A stretch of 64,000 bases of DNA from Chromohalobacter israelensis (GTDB lineage Bacteria > Pseudomonadota > Gammaproteobacteria > Pseudomonadales > Halomonadaceae): contig JQNW01000001.1 in assembly GCA_000761475.1 (NCBI GenBank), positions 930,001 through 994,000 of the forward strand, written 5' to 3'. Below the pieces are notes generated by a model. That model worked only from the letters and a program-made list of their open reading frames with translations, did no database searches and was not told where the DNA came from. Within the stretch, counting starts at the first letter, position 1, and each line of letters begins with the position of its first letter. Shown piece after piece: positions 1 to 8,276 of the stretch. The translations under genes and the position numbers were made by a program.

Positions 1-1
1 C

Positions 2-949
2 GAGGCACTCGTCGATATGCTGTCCAATCGCCTGGATGGCGCGGCCGACGACCTGCCGGAGACCTTCACGCCCTATGCCGGCGGTGCGCCCGCCAATGTC
101 GCCGTGGCCTGCGCCCGCCTAGGGCTGCCAAGCCGCTTTCTGGGCATGGTCGGCGAGGATCGCTTCGGCGACTTCCTGGTCGAGGAGCTCGCGCGCCATG
201 GCGTCATGGTCGAGGACGTGTGCCGCACCCGCGAAGCGCGCACGGCCCTGGCCTTCGTCTCGCGCGATGCCCACGGCGAGCGGCGCTTCGACTTCTACCG
301 GCCGCCGGCGGCGGATCTGCTCTATCGGCTCGAGCACTTGCCCCCAGGTATCTTCGCCGAGCCGACGATTCTGCATCTGTGCAGCAACAGTCTCACCGAT
401 GAAGCGATCGCCGAGACCACGCTGAGCATCGCCGAGATCGCGCGACGCGGCGAGGCCCTGGTCAGCGTCGATGCCAATCTGCGCGCCAACCTGTGGCCCG
501 ATGCACGTGTCGATATCGGTCGGGTCACCGCCCTGCTCGACCAGGCCCACCTGCTGAAGCTCTCCCGCGAGGAACTGGATCTGCTGCGCGGCGATCACGA
601 GGCAGAGGCCTGGCTGCAATGGCGTCTGGCGGCAGGCGTGCGCCTGATCGTGATCACCGACGGGCCGGCCCCGGTCGCCGTGCACCGGCTCGGGCAGGTC
701 CTTCATATCGACCCACCGCAGGTCCGCGCCGTGGACACCACGGCGGGCGGCGATGCCTTCATCGGCGGGCTGCTGGCACAGCTGGCCGCGGCCGACGTCA
801 CCGCCTCGACCTTCGGCGACTGGTGCCAGGACGAAGACCGCCTGCGACGCGCCGTCGAACTGGCCTGCCGTTGTGGCGCCTTCGCCGTGACGCGCCCCGG
901 CGCCTACTCGGCGCTCCCCACTCGCGACGATCTCGACGCCATGGTCTGA
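2..949 (+). CDS. Fructokinase / PfkB-family sugar kinase, 5' truncated
   Basis: This is a ribokinase/PfkB-fold kinase, most likely phosphorylating fructose with ATP. The frame is open back to the window edge: the residues before the first ATG (position 17) read EALVD, the usual start of bacterial fructokinases (GEALVDML), so the true start lies just upstream. The N-terminal substrate region YAGGAPANVAVACARLG and the C-terminal signature DTTAGGDAFIGG with the catalytic Asp are present. The anion-hole tripeptide, usually GAG before this Asp, reads AGG here, a variation also seen elsewhere in the superfamily. Family assignment is secure; the exact sugar is inferred. It ends before a strong hairpin, facing the convergent PfpI gene. 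Confidence 0.85.
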   Translation, partial: EALVDMLSNRLDGAADDLPETFTPYAGGAPANVAVACARLGLPSRFLGMVGEDRFGDFLVEELARHGVMVEDVCRTREARTALAFVSRDAHGERRFDFYRPPAADLLYRLEHLPPGIFAEPTILHLCSNSLTDEAIAETTLSIAEIARRGEALVSVDANLRANLWPDARVDIGRVTALLDQAHLLKLSREELDLLRGDHEAEAWLQWRLAAGVRLIVITDGPAPVAVHRLGQVLHIDPPQVRAVDTTAGGDAFIGGLLAQLAAADVTASTFGDWCQDEDRLRRAVELACRCGAFAVTRPGAYSALPTRDDLDAMV

Positions 950-952
950 TGC

Positions 953-981
953 CCGGCGGGGCGGCACTGCCGCCCCGCCGG
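953..981. terminator. Perfect 13-bp GC-rich hairpin between convergent genes
   Basis: A perfect 13-bp inverted repeat with a 3-nt loop lies 3 nt after the fructokinase stop and 32 nt before the end of the opposing PfpI gene. There is no clear T-tract on either side, so it is a likely bidirectional terminator or 3'-end stabiliser rather than a classical intrinsic terminator. Confidence 0.55.
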
Positions 982-1013
982 ATACGCACCGCAGCGACGC
1001 CTGTCCGGCATCC

Positions 1014-1571
1014 TCACAGCAAGGCGTTGAACTGCTTGAGCCATTCGGGATGCGCGGGCCACGCCGGGGCCGACACCAGGCGTCCGCAGGTCACCGCCTG
1101 ATCGACTGCGATCTCGGCGAATTCGCCGCCCGCCAGGCGTACCTCGGGCGCACAGGCCGGATAGGCGGACACACGCCGCCCGCTCAACGATACCGCGGCG
1201 GCGAGCAGCTGCGCGCCGTGGCAGATGACGGCAACGGGCTTGTCGGCTTCCATGAAATGGCGCACCAGTGCCAGGACACGCTCGTCGAGGCGCAGGTATT
1301 CAGGGGCACGCCCGCCCGGAATCACCAGGGCGTCGTAGCGAGAGGCCTCGATATCGGCGAAACTGGCATTCAGGCTGAAATGGTGACCAGGCTTCTCGGA
1401 ATAGGTCTGATCGCCCTCGAAGTCATGAATCGCCGTCTTGATACTGTCGCCCTTTTTCTTGTCCGGGCAGACGGCCTCGACGTTGTGCCCCATCGCCTGC
1501 AACGCTTGAAACGGCACCATGATTTCGTAGTCTTCGACGAAATCCCCGGCGATCAACAGTATGCTGGCCAT
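1014..1571 (-). CDS. DJ-1/PfpI family protein
   Basis: This 185-residue cytosolic protein has the DJ-1/PfpI (class I glutamine amidotransferase-like) fold. The nucleophile elbow [10 protein letters not shown] places the reactive cysteine at residue 117 followed by His118, and the conserved acidic residue sits in the N-terminal stretch [12 protein letters not shown]. Family members act as glyoxalase III/deglycase-like enzymes or stress chaperones; which activity applies cannot be read from sequence. It is monocistronic, with an AGGAGG-like site just before the ATG. Its 3' end faces the fructokinase gene across a strong hairpin. Confidence 0.85.
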   Translation of the reverse strand: MASILLIAGDFVEDYEIMVPFQALQAMGHNVEAVCPDKKKGDSIKTAIHDFEGDQTYSEKPGHHFSLNASFADIEASRYDALVIPGGRAPEYLRLDERVLALVRHFMEADKPVAVICHGAQLLAAAVSLSGRRVSAYPACAPEVRLAGGEFAEIAVDQAVTCGRLVSAPAWPAHPEWLKQFNALL

Positions 1572-1736
1572 GCGTCAGCCTCCTGAAAGGGAAGAGAAAA
1601 GTGATACCATGCCGCTGCTTTCAGCGTAGCGCCTGACGCGGCGCATCGCACGCGAAAGCCTGTCACGCCTCGCTCCCCCATCCATTGCCGGCTTCATGCA
1701 TTGCCACATGTTCAAAGCCCCACGGCGGAGGAACCC

Positions 1737-2420
1737 ATGCCCGGATTGTCGCGCCTGGTGATGCCGGTACTGCTGGTGATCCTGAGCGGCCTGAGCGGCG
1801 TTGCCAACGCCCAGGCCACGCCAGCCCCTTTCAGCGCCACCTACCACCTGCGTCTCGACGGCTGGCCGGATGCCGATGTCCAGCATCGCTTGAGCCACCT
1901 TGGCGGGAACGACTGGCAGAGCGAAATGCGTGCCAGCGTGCTCACCGCCGAGGGCTACGAACGCGGCAAATTCCGCCTCCAGGACGACGGCGTGCAAGCC
2001 TGGCACTATGCCAGCGGCTTCACCCTGTTCGGCCTGGGCGAGCGCTATCACCTGTCCGCGCGCGAGCTGGCCACGTTGCCGGACCGTCAGAGCGCCTTGT
2101 TCATCCTTTCCCGTGGGCTGGACACGGCCCCTTGCCAGCGCGCCGCCGCCCCGCCATGCCGGCTGGCGTATGCCGATCATAAAGGCCGCCCCGAGGCGTT
2201 CGCCTATCACGTGGGCGCCCCGCAAACGCTCGACGTGCCGGCCGGCGCGTTCGAGGCCCGCTGGGTCGAGGGCTGGAATCCGGAGAAGCCCGACCGACGC
2301 CTGCATCTGGCCTTTTCCGTCCAGCGGCCCGGCCTGCTGATCGCCGTGGAATATTACCGCGACGGCGAACTCGCCAGTCGCATGGCACTGACCGAACTGG
2401 ATCGGGATGAAACGCGCTAA
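1737..2420 (+). CDS. DUF3108 domain periplasmic protein
   Basis: A 227-residue protein with an N-terminal signal peptide (hydrophobic stretch VMPVLLVILSGLSG, then cleavage near ANA-QA at about residues 22-26) and a DUF3108 body. The YHLRLDGW opening and the late EARWVEGWNPEKPDRRLHLAFS region fit the family. The ATG at 1737 is chosen over an in-frame ATG 36 nt upstream because a GGCGGAGGA ribosome binding site lies just before it and the signal peptide starts there. Function is not established; the family is exported and usually single-copy in gammaproteobacteria. Confidence 0.75.
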   Translation: MPGLSRLVMPVLLVILSGLSGVANAQATPAPFSATYHLRLDGWPDADVQHRLSHLGGNDWQSEMRASVLTAEGYERGKFRLQDDGVQAWHYASGFTLFGLGERYHLSARELATLPDRQSALFILSRGLDTAPCQRAAAPPCRLAYADHKGRPEAFAYHVGAPQTLDVPAGAFEARWVEGWNPEKPDRRLHLAFSVQRPGLLIAVEYYRDGELASRMALTELDRDETR

Positions 2421-2430
2421 CCGCCCATAA

Positions 2431-2444
2431 GCAAAAGCTTTTGC
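2431..2444. promoter_or_regulatory. 14-bp perfect palindrome upstream of lysO
   Basis: GCAAAAGCTTTTGC is a perfect palindrome 60 bp before the lysO start and 10 bp after the upstream stop. It could be an operator for the exporter. With no loop it is a poor terminator. The regulator is unknown. Confidence 0.3.
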
Positions 2445-2503
2445 GTCGCCGCGAACGCTCGCATAGAGTGGCGAGCTTTCGTGGATTCCTACCTGGAGCG
2501 AGC

Positions 2504-3430
2504 ATGCTGGCCGGATTGCTGTTGATCTTGTTGCCCTTGATCCTGGGCTATCTCATCCCGATTCGCCATCGCGGCGCTCTGGCCCTGATCGAGCGCGGCG
2601 TGAACGCCTCGGTCTACATCATCCTGTTCCTGATGGGCGTCAGCCTCGCCGGCCTCGAGGACCTGTTGGGCCAGCTATCGCGCATGAGCGGCCAGGCCGC
2701 GACCTTGTTCGCGATCATCACGCCGCTCAACCTCCTCGCACTGGCCTGGCTGTCGCGCCATAGCCGCCTGCGCGCCGGCGAGTCGCCGCGCGTCGCCGAC
2801 GCACCGACCAGTACCGGCGCGGCGCTGGCCGGCTCGCTGTCGCTGGCAGGCGTGGTGGTGCTGGGCATCCTGTTCGGCGCGGCCGCCCGGCACTGGGAGC
2901 TTTGGGTCGTGCATGCCTGGGCGGAGCCCCTCGCGGAATGGGCGCTCTACCTGCTGCTGGCGTTGATCGGTTGCCAGTTGCGCAACTCGGGCATGCCGCT
3001 CAAGCAGATTCTGCTCAACCGTCACGGCCTGGCCATCGCGATCTGCGTCGCGCTCAGTTCGCTGCTCGGCGGCTTGCTGGCCGCGCCGTTGCTCGATCTG
3101 CGCTGGAACGAGGGCCTGGCCATGGCCGCCGGGTTCGGCTGGTACTCGCTGTCCGGCATCCTGATCGGCGATCAGCTCGGCCCGGTGCTGGGCGGCGTAG
3201 CATTCTTCAACGATCTCGCGCGGGAGCTCTTCGCCTTCCTGCTCATTCCCCTGGTCATCCATCGCGCCACGCCGCTGGCCATCGGTTACGGCGGCGCGAC
3301 CTCCATGGACTTCACCCTGCCCGTCATCCAGCAGCACGGCGGGGTGAGCTGCGTCCCCATCGCCATCGTCAACGGATTTCTGCTGTCGCTGCTCTCGCCG
3401 CCCTTGATCCTGCTGCTGCTGTCTTTCTGA
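2504..3430 (+). CDS. lysO: LysO-type lysine exporter
   Basis: A 308-residue inner-membrane protein of the LysO (YbjE, DUF340) family, which exports L-lysine and its toxic analogues. It is hydrophobic nearly throughout, with about eight predicted membrane segments. Family hallmarks include the N-terminal LGYLIPIRHRGAL region, the AAGFGWYSLSGILI segment and the C-terminal GATSMDFTLPVI motif. E. coli LysO is 299 residues, so the size fits. The ATG at 2504 follows a TGGAGCG ribosome binding site; an upstream in-frame ATG at 2441 would add a polar, non-membrane extension and overlap the palindrome. Regulation may involve that palindrome. Confidence 0.8.
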   Translation: MLAGLLLILLPLILGYLIPIRHRGALALIERGVNASVYIILFLMGVSLAGLEDLLGQLSRMSGQAATLFAIITPLNLLALAWLSRHSRLRAGESPRVADAPTSTGAALAGSLSLAGVVVLGILFGAAARHWELWVVHAWAEPLAEWALYLLLALIGCQLRNSGMPLKQILLNRHGLAIAICVALSSLLGGLLAAPLLDLRWNEGLAMAAGFGWYSLSGILIGDQLGPVLGGVAFFNDLARELFAFLLIPLVIHRATPLAIGYGGATSMDFTLPVIQQHGGVSCVPIAIVNGFLLSLLSPPLILLLLSF

Positions 3431-3503
3431 CCCCTTTCCGGCTCGCTCGCCTTGCGACCATGGCCCAACAGTCATGTCCAGCACGAGATGCTAATCTCCT
3501 GGA

Positions 3504-3519
3504 ACGTTACCGCTAACAT
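3504..3519. promoter_or_regulatory. Candidate GntR operator upstream of gntR
   Basis: ACGTTACCGCTAACAT matches the perfect GntR box at 5196-5211 (ATGTTACCGGTAACAT) at 14 of 16 positions. It lies 36 bp before the gntR ATG, consistent with autoregulation. The site is seen in sequence; the binding is inferred. Confidence 0.65.
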
Positions 3520-3554
3520 CGCGGCATAACAGGACAAGGGGATGGGGAAGAGAC

Positions 3555-4562
3555 ATGCCGCGTCGTTCGTCGGGTCGCGTCACGCTTCAGGATATCGCTG
3601 AACGCGTCGGCGTCAGTAAAGTCACGGTGTCGCGCGCCCTGCGCGAGCCCCAACGGGTGTCCGAGACCCTCCGGCTGCGCATCGAGGAAGCCATCGAGGT
3701 GCTGGACTACATACCCAATCGCCAGGCCGGCGCCTTGTCCAGCGGACGCAGCCTGAGCGTGGCACTGCTGGTGCCGTCGATTTCCAATTCGGTGTTTTCC
3801 GACGTGCAGCGCGGGGTCGACGAAGGGCTGCGCGAGGCGGGCTATCAGGTCCTCATCGGCCATACCGGATATTCGATACTCGAGGAGGAACGCCTGATCG
3901 ACACGTTCCTGGCCTACGGCGTCGACGGCTTCGTATTGTCCAGTACCCGGCATACCGATCATGCCCAGCGTCTGCTGACACGTGCCCGGCTACCGGTAGT
4001 CGAAACCATGGAGCTCACCGAGACGCCGCTGGACATCAACGTGGGACTCGATCAACGCGCGGCCGGACGCGCCATCGGCGAGGCTCTGATCGCCGCCGGC
4101 TATCGACGCATCGGGTTTTGCGGCGCGCGCCTCGACTACCGCGTGCAACTGCGTCTGGCGGGCTGGGAAGATGCCTTGAAGGAAGCCGGCCTCTCGACGC
4201 AACGCTGCCAGACGACCCCGCGCCCTTCCTCGTACCGTCTGGGGGGAGAGCTGCTCTCGGCGATGCTCGAGCGCTGGCCGGACATGGATGCCGTGTTTTG
4301 CTGCAACGACGATCTGGCGGCAGGGGCCTTGTTCGAGTGCCAGCGTCGACGCCTCGACGTGCCCGGACAACTGGCGCTGGCCGGCTTCAACGGCCTGGAC
4401 ATCACCGACGCCACCTGGCCGACACTGACCACCGTCGTCACACCGCGCCGCGCCATCGGCGAACGCGCCGCCAGCACGCTGATCGCGCGCTTGCGGGGCC
4501 AGCCCCGCGAGCCGTGCCGCCACGACATGGGCTTCGAGATCGTCCTGCGCCAGAGCACCTGA
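3555..4562 (+). CDS. gntR: LacI-family gluconate utilisation repressor
   Basis: A 335-residue LacI/GalR-type regulator. The N-terminal helix-turn-helix (residues about 9-37) reads VTLQDIAERVGVSKVTVSRAL and is followed by the hinge region NRQAGALSSGRS and a periplasmic-binding-protein-like sensor domain. It lies next to gntK and a GntP-family symporter, and two palindromes matching the known GntR operator flank the module, so gluconate (or a derivative) is the likely inducer. In E. coli the GntR orthologue represses gntK, gntU and gntT in this way. The gene converges on gntK with only 40 bp between stops. Confidence 0.9.
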   Translation: MPRRSSGRVTLQDIAERVGVSKVTVSRALREPQRVSETLRLRIEEAIEVLDYIPNRQAGALSSGRSLSVALLVPSISNSVFSDVQRGVDEGLREAGYQVLIGHTGYSILEEERLIDTFLAYGVDGFVLSSTRHTDHAQRLLTRARLPVVETMELTETPLDINVGLDQRAAGRAIGEALIAAGYRRIGFCGARLDYRVQLRLAGWEDALKEAGLSTQRCQTTPRPSSYRLGGELLSAMLERWPDMDAVFCCNDDLAAGALFECQRRRLDVPGQLALAGFNGLDITDATWPTLTTVVTPRRAIGERAASTLIARLRGQPREPCRHDMGFEIVLRQST

Positions 4563-4602
4563 CGCAGCGAAGACCGCCGGCACGGGCGGCGCGGCACTGA
4601 CC

Positions 4603-5142
4603 TCAGGAAGCGCGCTCGGCGTTGCCGCGAGCCAGGCCTTGCACACTGAGCGCGACCACCTCGTCCAGAGTGGCATCGATATCCACGGTGACCGCTTCGT
4701 CGGCGCCGGGCGCCTCGAGCGTCGCCAGCTGGCTGTCCAGCATCGCCTCGCCCTTGAAGAAGTGGTCGCGACGCGCCAGCAGGCGTTGCAGCAGCACGTC
4801 CCGCGTACCGGCCAGGTGCACGAAGTTGAGCGCGGCATCGCCACGCCGCAAGCGATCGCGGTATTCGCGCTTGAGCGCCGAGCAGCCGATCACCAACGTC
4901 TCATCGTTGTCGCGGCCCTCTCCCACGAGGTCGGCCAGGCGCGACAGCCAGCCCGCACGATCGTCGTCGTCGAGCGGCTCGCCTTGCGCCATCTTGGCCA
5001 CGCTGGCGGCGGAGTGATAGTCGTCACCGTCGATGAAGCGCCCGTTGAGCGCCGCCGCCAGGCGCTCGCCGACCGAGGTCTTGCCGCACCCCGACACGCC
5101 CATCACGATGATCCGCTGAGTTTTGCCCGTCGACTCCTGCAT
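4603..5142 (-). CDS. gntK: Gluconokinase
   Basis: A 179-residue P-loop kinase that phosphorylates D-gluconate to 6-phosphogluconate, feeding the Entner-Doudoroff or pentose phosphate pathway. The Walker A motif GVSGCGKTS is near residues 15-23, and the family motifs DGDDYHS, GCSALKREYRDRLR and RRDHFFKGEAMLDSQ are all present. The frame stays open upstream into the GntR box, but the ATG at 5142 (MQESTGKTQ) has a GAGGA ribosome binding site and gives the normal family length. It is divergent from the gluconate symporter, with a shared operator between them. Confidence 0.93.
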   Translation of the reverse strand: MQESTGKTQRIIVMGVSGCGKTSVGERLAAALNGRFIDGDDYHSAASVAKMAQGEPLDDDDRAGWLSRLADLVGEGRDNDETLVIGCSALKREYRDRLRRGDAALNFVHLAGTRDVLLQRLLARRDHFFKGEAMLDSQLATLEAPGADEAVTVDIDATLDEVVALSVQGLARGNAERAS

Positions 5143-5193
5143 GGTCGCGTTTCCTCGTTTCTGTATTCGCCTTTCGGAGCATTGTTGCGAACG

Positions 5194-5213
5194 GAATGTT
5201 ACCGGTAACATTC
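5194..5213. promoter_or_regulatory. Perfect 20-bp GntR operator shared by gntK and the gluconate symporter
   Basis: GAATGTTACCGGTAACATTC is a perfect 20-bp palindrome containing the LacI-family GntR consensus ATGTTACCGGTAACAT. It sits 51 bp before the gntK start and 87 bp before the symporter start, so one repressor dimer could control both divergent genes. Confidence 0.85.
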
Positions 5214-5300
5214 ATTTTCCTAAATCCGACGCCAAGGCACAACGCGACCATCGCCGCATCCCTCGTTGCCGGTCGCGCCTCCACTAGAGGTTTCGAACAC

Positions 5301-6647
5301 ATGGATAACGCCACTACCCTGCTCCTCTCCGCGCTGGGCGGCATCATATTGCTGCTGTATCTGGTCATGCGCCTGCGCCTGCATGCCTTCGTCGCCTTGT
5401 TGACGGTCAGCCTCATCGTGGGCCTCACCACGGGCATGGACCTCGACGCCATCCTGCAATCCGTGCAGGACGGCATGGGCGGCACGCTCGGATTCGTGGC
5501 CACCGTGGTGGGCCTGGGCGCCATGTTCGGCAAGATGCTGGAAGTCTCTGGGGGCGTCGACCGCCTGGCCAGCACCCTGCTCGACCGTTTCGGAGAGAAT
5601 CGCTCGCAATGGGCCATGGGGGTTACCGGTTTCCTGGTCGCCATTCCGGTATTTCTGGATGTCGCCTTCATCATCCTGGTGCCGCTGGTCTATGCCCTGA
5701 CACGGCGTACCGGGCGCTCGCTCCTTTATTATGGTATCCCGTTGCTGGCGGGGCTGGCTGTCACCCATTCGTTCATCCCCCCGACCCCCGGCCCGATCGC
5801 CGTGGCGGAACTGATCGGCGCCGACCTGGGCTATGTCATTCTGTTCGGCGCCATGGCGGGTCTGCCGGCCATGGTCATCGCCGGCCCCCTGTTCGGGCGC
5901 TATATCGCCAAGCACATTGATGCCCGGATTCCCGAGTACATGGAGCTGCCCAAGGGCGAGATCGACAGCACCGGCCTGCCGAGCTTCAAGCTGATCTTGA
6001 GCATCATCCTGCTGCCCCTGGTCCTGATCGTGCTCAATACCGTCTCCGGCGCGGTGCTGGCCGATGACAACCCGGTCGTCGCCACCCTGGCGTTCGTGGG
6101 TCACCCCTTCGTGGCACTCACCCTGGCGACGCTGCTGTCGTTCGTGTTTCTCGGCACGCGCCGCGGCATGAGCCGCGAAAACGTCATGGAAGTCGCCACC
6201 AAGGCCCTCGAGCCGGCCGGTATCATCATCCTCGTCACCGGTGCCGGCGGCGTCTTCAAGCAGATGCTGATCGACTCCGGCGTCGGCGATGTGATGGGGC
6301 AGTTGATGGCCGACAGTGCCCTGCCGCCGATTCTGCTCGCCTTCTTGATCTCCACCGCGGTGCGCGTGGTGCAAGGCTCCGCTACCGTGGCCATGATCAC
6401 CGCCGCCGGACTGATGGCGCCGCTGATCTCCACACTGGGGCTGGAAGGTCCGGTGCTCGGACTGATCGTGATCGCCATCGCATCCGGCGCCACGGTGCTC
6501 AGTCACGTCAACGACTCCGGCTTCTGGCTGGTCAACCGTTACTTCGGCCTGACCGAGGCACAGACCCTGAAGAGCTGGACGGTGATGGAAACCCTGATCG
6601 GTCTGGTGGGGCTTGCCGCCGCATTGATCATCGGGCTGTTCGTGTAA
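5301..6647 (+). CDS. gntT: Gluconate:H+ symporter (GntP family)
   Basis: A 448-residue inner-membrane permease of the GntP family, importing gluconate with protons. It is strongly hydrophobic with about 12 predicted membrane segments. Family motifs are clear: GLGAMFGKMLEVSGG, the region THSFIPPTPGPIAVAELIGAD, TGAGGVFKQMLIDSG, and the C-terminal SHVNDSGFWLV with LKSWTVMETLIG. Length matches E. coli GntT/GntU (438-446). The ATG at 5301 gives the typical N-terminus; the frame upstream runs through the operator and is not expected to be translated. The symbol is by similarity; GntT, GntU and GntP cannot be separated by eye. Confidence 0.88.
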   Translation: MDNATTLLLSALGGIILLLYLVMRLRLHAFVALLTVSLIVGLTTGMDLDAILQSVQDGMGGTLGFVATVVGLGAMFGKMLEVSGGVDRLASTLLDRFGENRSQWAMGVTGFLVAIPVFLDVAFIILVPLVYALTRRTGRSLLYYGIPLLAGLAVTHSFIPPTPGPIAVAELIGADLGYVILFGAMAGLPAMVIAGPLFGRYIAKHIDARIPEYMELPKGEIDSTGLPSFKLILSIILLPLVLIVLNTVSGAVLADDNPVVATLAFVGHPFVALTLATLLSFVFLGTRRGMSRENVMEVATKALEPAGIIILVTGAGGVFKQMLIDSGVGDVMGQLMADSALPPILLAFLISTAVRVVQGSATVAMITAAGLMAPLISTLGLEGPVLGLIVIAIASGATVLSHVNDSGFWLVNRYFGLTEAQTLKSWTVMETLIGLVGLAAALIIGLFV

Positions 6648-6670
6648 TCTCTCGTCATGCATCGCATGAA

Positions 6671-6703
6671 ACGCAGAAGGGGCCTCGATGGCCCCTTCTG
6701 CGT
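6671..6703. terminator. Strong hairpin between gntT and cca
   Basis: ACGCAGAAGGGGCC and its exact complement flank a 5-nt loop (14-bp stem). It lies 24 nt after the symporter stop and 75 nt beyond the end of the opposing cca gene. A T-tract is missing, so it is probably a bidirectional terminator. Confidence 0.7.
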
Positions 6704-6777
6704 ATGCATATCGCGGTGTGTCTCTTTCCGTGGCACGCAACTCGTTCCGTGGCACGCAGCGCGATCACGGCCAGGGC

Positions 6778-7914
6778 TTACACGTTACACTGCCCGACCA
6801 CGTCATCGATACGGGCCTGACGCCGCTGTGCCAGCGCTTCGCCCAGTGCCTTGCCGCGATAGCCCTCCTCGAGCAACGCCTGCGGCTGGATCGCACTTGC
6901 GGCCTGCCAGGCCTCATCGACGCATGCGGCCAGCGCCGGCGTTTCCATCGCCAGGTAACGCTGCAGCGGCGCGACACGCTCGGACCGCCGCCAGGCATCG
7001 ATGGCATCGAACCAGGCCATCACGTCGGCGCCCTCCAACCCGACATCGCCGTGCTGCCGCTGCAGCGCGCGGGTACGTGCCACCTGGCGGGCCAGATCCC
7101 GCCATGCATTGGGCACGCGCAGGCGTTCGCACAAGGCCTCGCGCGCCTCGTCCTCCAGTGCTTCGAGCAGGCGCGCCCAGCGCCACTGCGAAGGCTCGCC
7201 GCCGGCGGGCAGTCTCGCCATGGCCGCTTCGCCACGCGCGAGCATGTCGGAGGCATCCAGTTCCGGCATCCACACGGCAAGAGCACCGCACTCGTGCAGC
7301 GCCTGGAAGTAGGCCATGGGGTGAGGCTCGCCCAGGGCCTTGACGGTCTCCTGCCACACGCGCTCGGCGACCAGGTGAGCGATTTCGCCGTTGTCGCACA
7401 GCCACCGCATCAGACGCTTGGTATCGTCGGCAATGACGAACCCCAATTCACGGTAGCGTGCCCAGAAACGCGCCGTGCGCAACACACGCAAGGGGTCTTC
7501 GACGAAGGCCTCGGAGACATGGCGCAGCACGCGGGCATCGAGATCCTGCCGGCCATCGAACGGATCGACCAGCCGGCCGTCGCGATCCTCGGCCATGGCG
7601 TTGATGGTCAGGTCGCGGCGCGCCAGATCCTCTTCCAGCGTCACCTCGGGGCTGGCATGGACCACGAAACCGGTATAGCCATGACCCTGCTTGCGCTCGG
7701 TGCGCGCCAGGGCATATTCCTCGTGGGTGACGGGATGCAGGAACACCGGGAAGTCACGCCCGACGGGGACGAACCCCCGCGCCGTGAGCGCCTCCGGCGT
7801 GGCGCCGACCACGACCCAGTCCTCGTCGGTGACCGGCCACCCCAGGCGCGCGTCACGCACCGCGCCGCCCACGCGATAGACGTCGAGTCCTTCGAGGGCA
7901 TCATCGGGCTTCAC
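6778..7914 (-). CDS. cca: CCA-adding tRNA nucleotidyltransferase
   Basis: Adds or repairs the 3' CCA of tRNAs. The nucleotidyltransferase core is intact: YRVGGAVRD, the metal-binding DED in [11 protein letters not shown], the ARTERK segment and [11 protein letters not shown] chose the GTG at 7914, 4 nt after the glpE stop, because it puts the GGAVRD motif at the family's usual distance from the start; an upstream ATG at 7971 would lie inside glpE. The protein is then 378 residues, against 412 in E. coli. The HD phosphohydrolase motifs found in the C-terminal half of the E. coli enzyme (HDLGKG type) are not visible. It is last in the lptD-to-cca cluster. Confidence 0.88.
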   Translation of the reverse strand: MKPDDALEGLDVYRVGGAVRDARLGWPVTDEDWVVVGATPEALTARGFVPVGRDFPVFLHPVTHEEYALARTERKQGHGYTGFVVHASPEVTLEEDLARRDLTINAMAEDRDGRLVDPFDGRQDLDARVLRHVSEAFVEDPLRVLRTARFWARYRELGFVIADDTKRLMRWLCDNGEIAHLVAERVWQETVKALGEPHPMAYFQALHECGALAVWMPELDASDMLARGEAAMARLPAGGEPSQWRWARLLEALEDEAREALCERLRVPNAWRDLARQVARTRALQRQHGDVGLEGADVMAWFDAIDAWRRSERVAPLQRYLAMETPALAACVDEAWQAASAIQPQALLEEGYRGKALGEALAQRRQARIDDVVGQCNV

Positions 7915-7918
7915 GGTC

Positions 7919-8251
7919 TCAGCTCTCGACACGATCGGGATGGCGCGCGGCCCAGTCGGTGAAGCCGCCATCCAGGCTATAGACGTCGCTGAACCCCTGC
8001 CCCGCCAGCCAATTGGCCGCCTGCTGACTGGAATGACCGTGATAACAGACCACGACCATCGGGCGCTCGCGGGGGGTACGCTCGAGCAGCCCCGCCACGC
8101 TGGTATTGTCGAGGTGCTGACTGCCCGGGATATGTCCCTGGGAAAAACTCAGCGGATCACGAATATCGACCAGCGTCAGCTCGCAGGCCGTGTCGAGCCA
8201 ATGCACGAGCGTGCTCGGCGCGAGATGGGTAAACGCAGTCTCTTGGGTCAT
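7919..8251 (-). CDS. glpE: Thiosulfate sulfurtransferase GlpE (rhodanese)
   Basis: A 110-residue single-domain rhodanese that transfers sulfane sulfur from thiosulfate to an acceptor such as cyanide or thioredoxin. The active-site loop [11 protein letters not shown] carries the catalytic cysteine and closely resembles E. coli GlpE (108 residues). The helix-strand [21 protein letters not shown] and the C-terminal [10 protein letters not shown] are also typical. The ATG at 8251 follows a GAGGAGCG ribosome binding site; 18 additional upstream codons in frame would overlap apaH. It lies between apaH and cca in the same orientation and is probably co-transcribed. Confidence 0.9.
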   Translation of the reverse strand: MTQETAFTHLAPSTLVHWLDTACELTLVDIRDPLSFSQGHIPGSQHLDNTSVAGLLERTPRERPMVVVCYHGHSSQQAANWLAGQGFSDVYSLDGGFTDWAARHPDRVES

Positions 8252-8276
8252 CAAAACGCTCCTCGGATGGCAGGTG

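Noticed and set aside
17-949. ATG at 17 as the fructokinase start
   Set aside because: The preceding in-frame residues EALVD match the conserved N-terminus, so the gene starts before the window.
2457-2476. Small hairpin before lysO as a lysine riboswitch
   Set aside because: A 6-bp stem with an 8-nt loop is far too small; none of the conserved L-box structure is visible.
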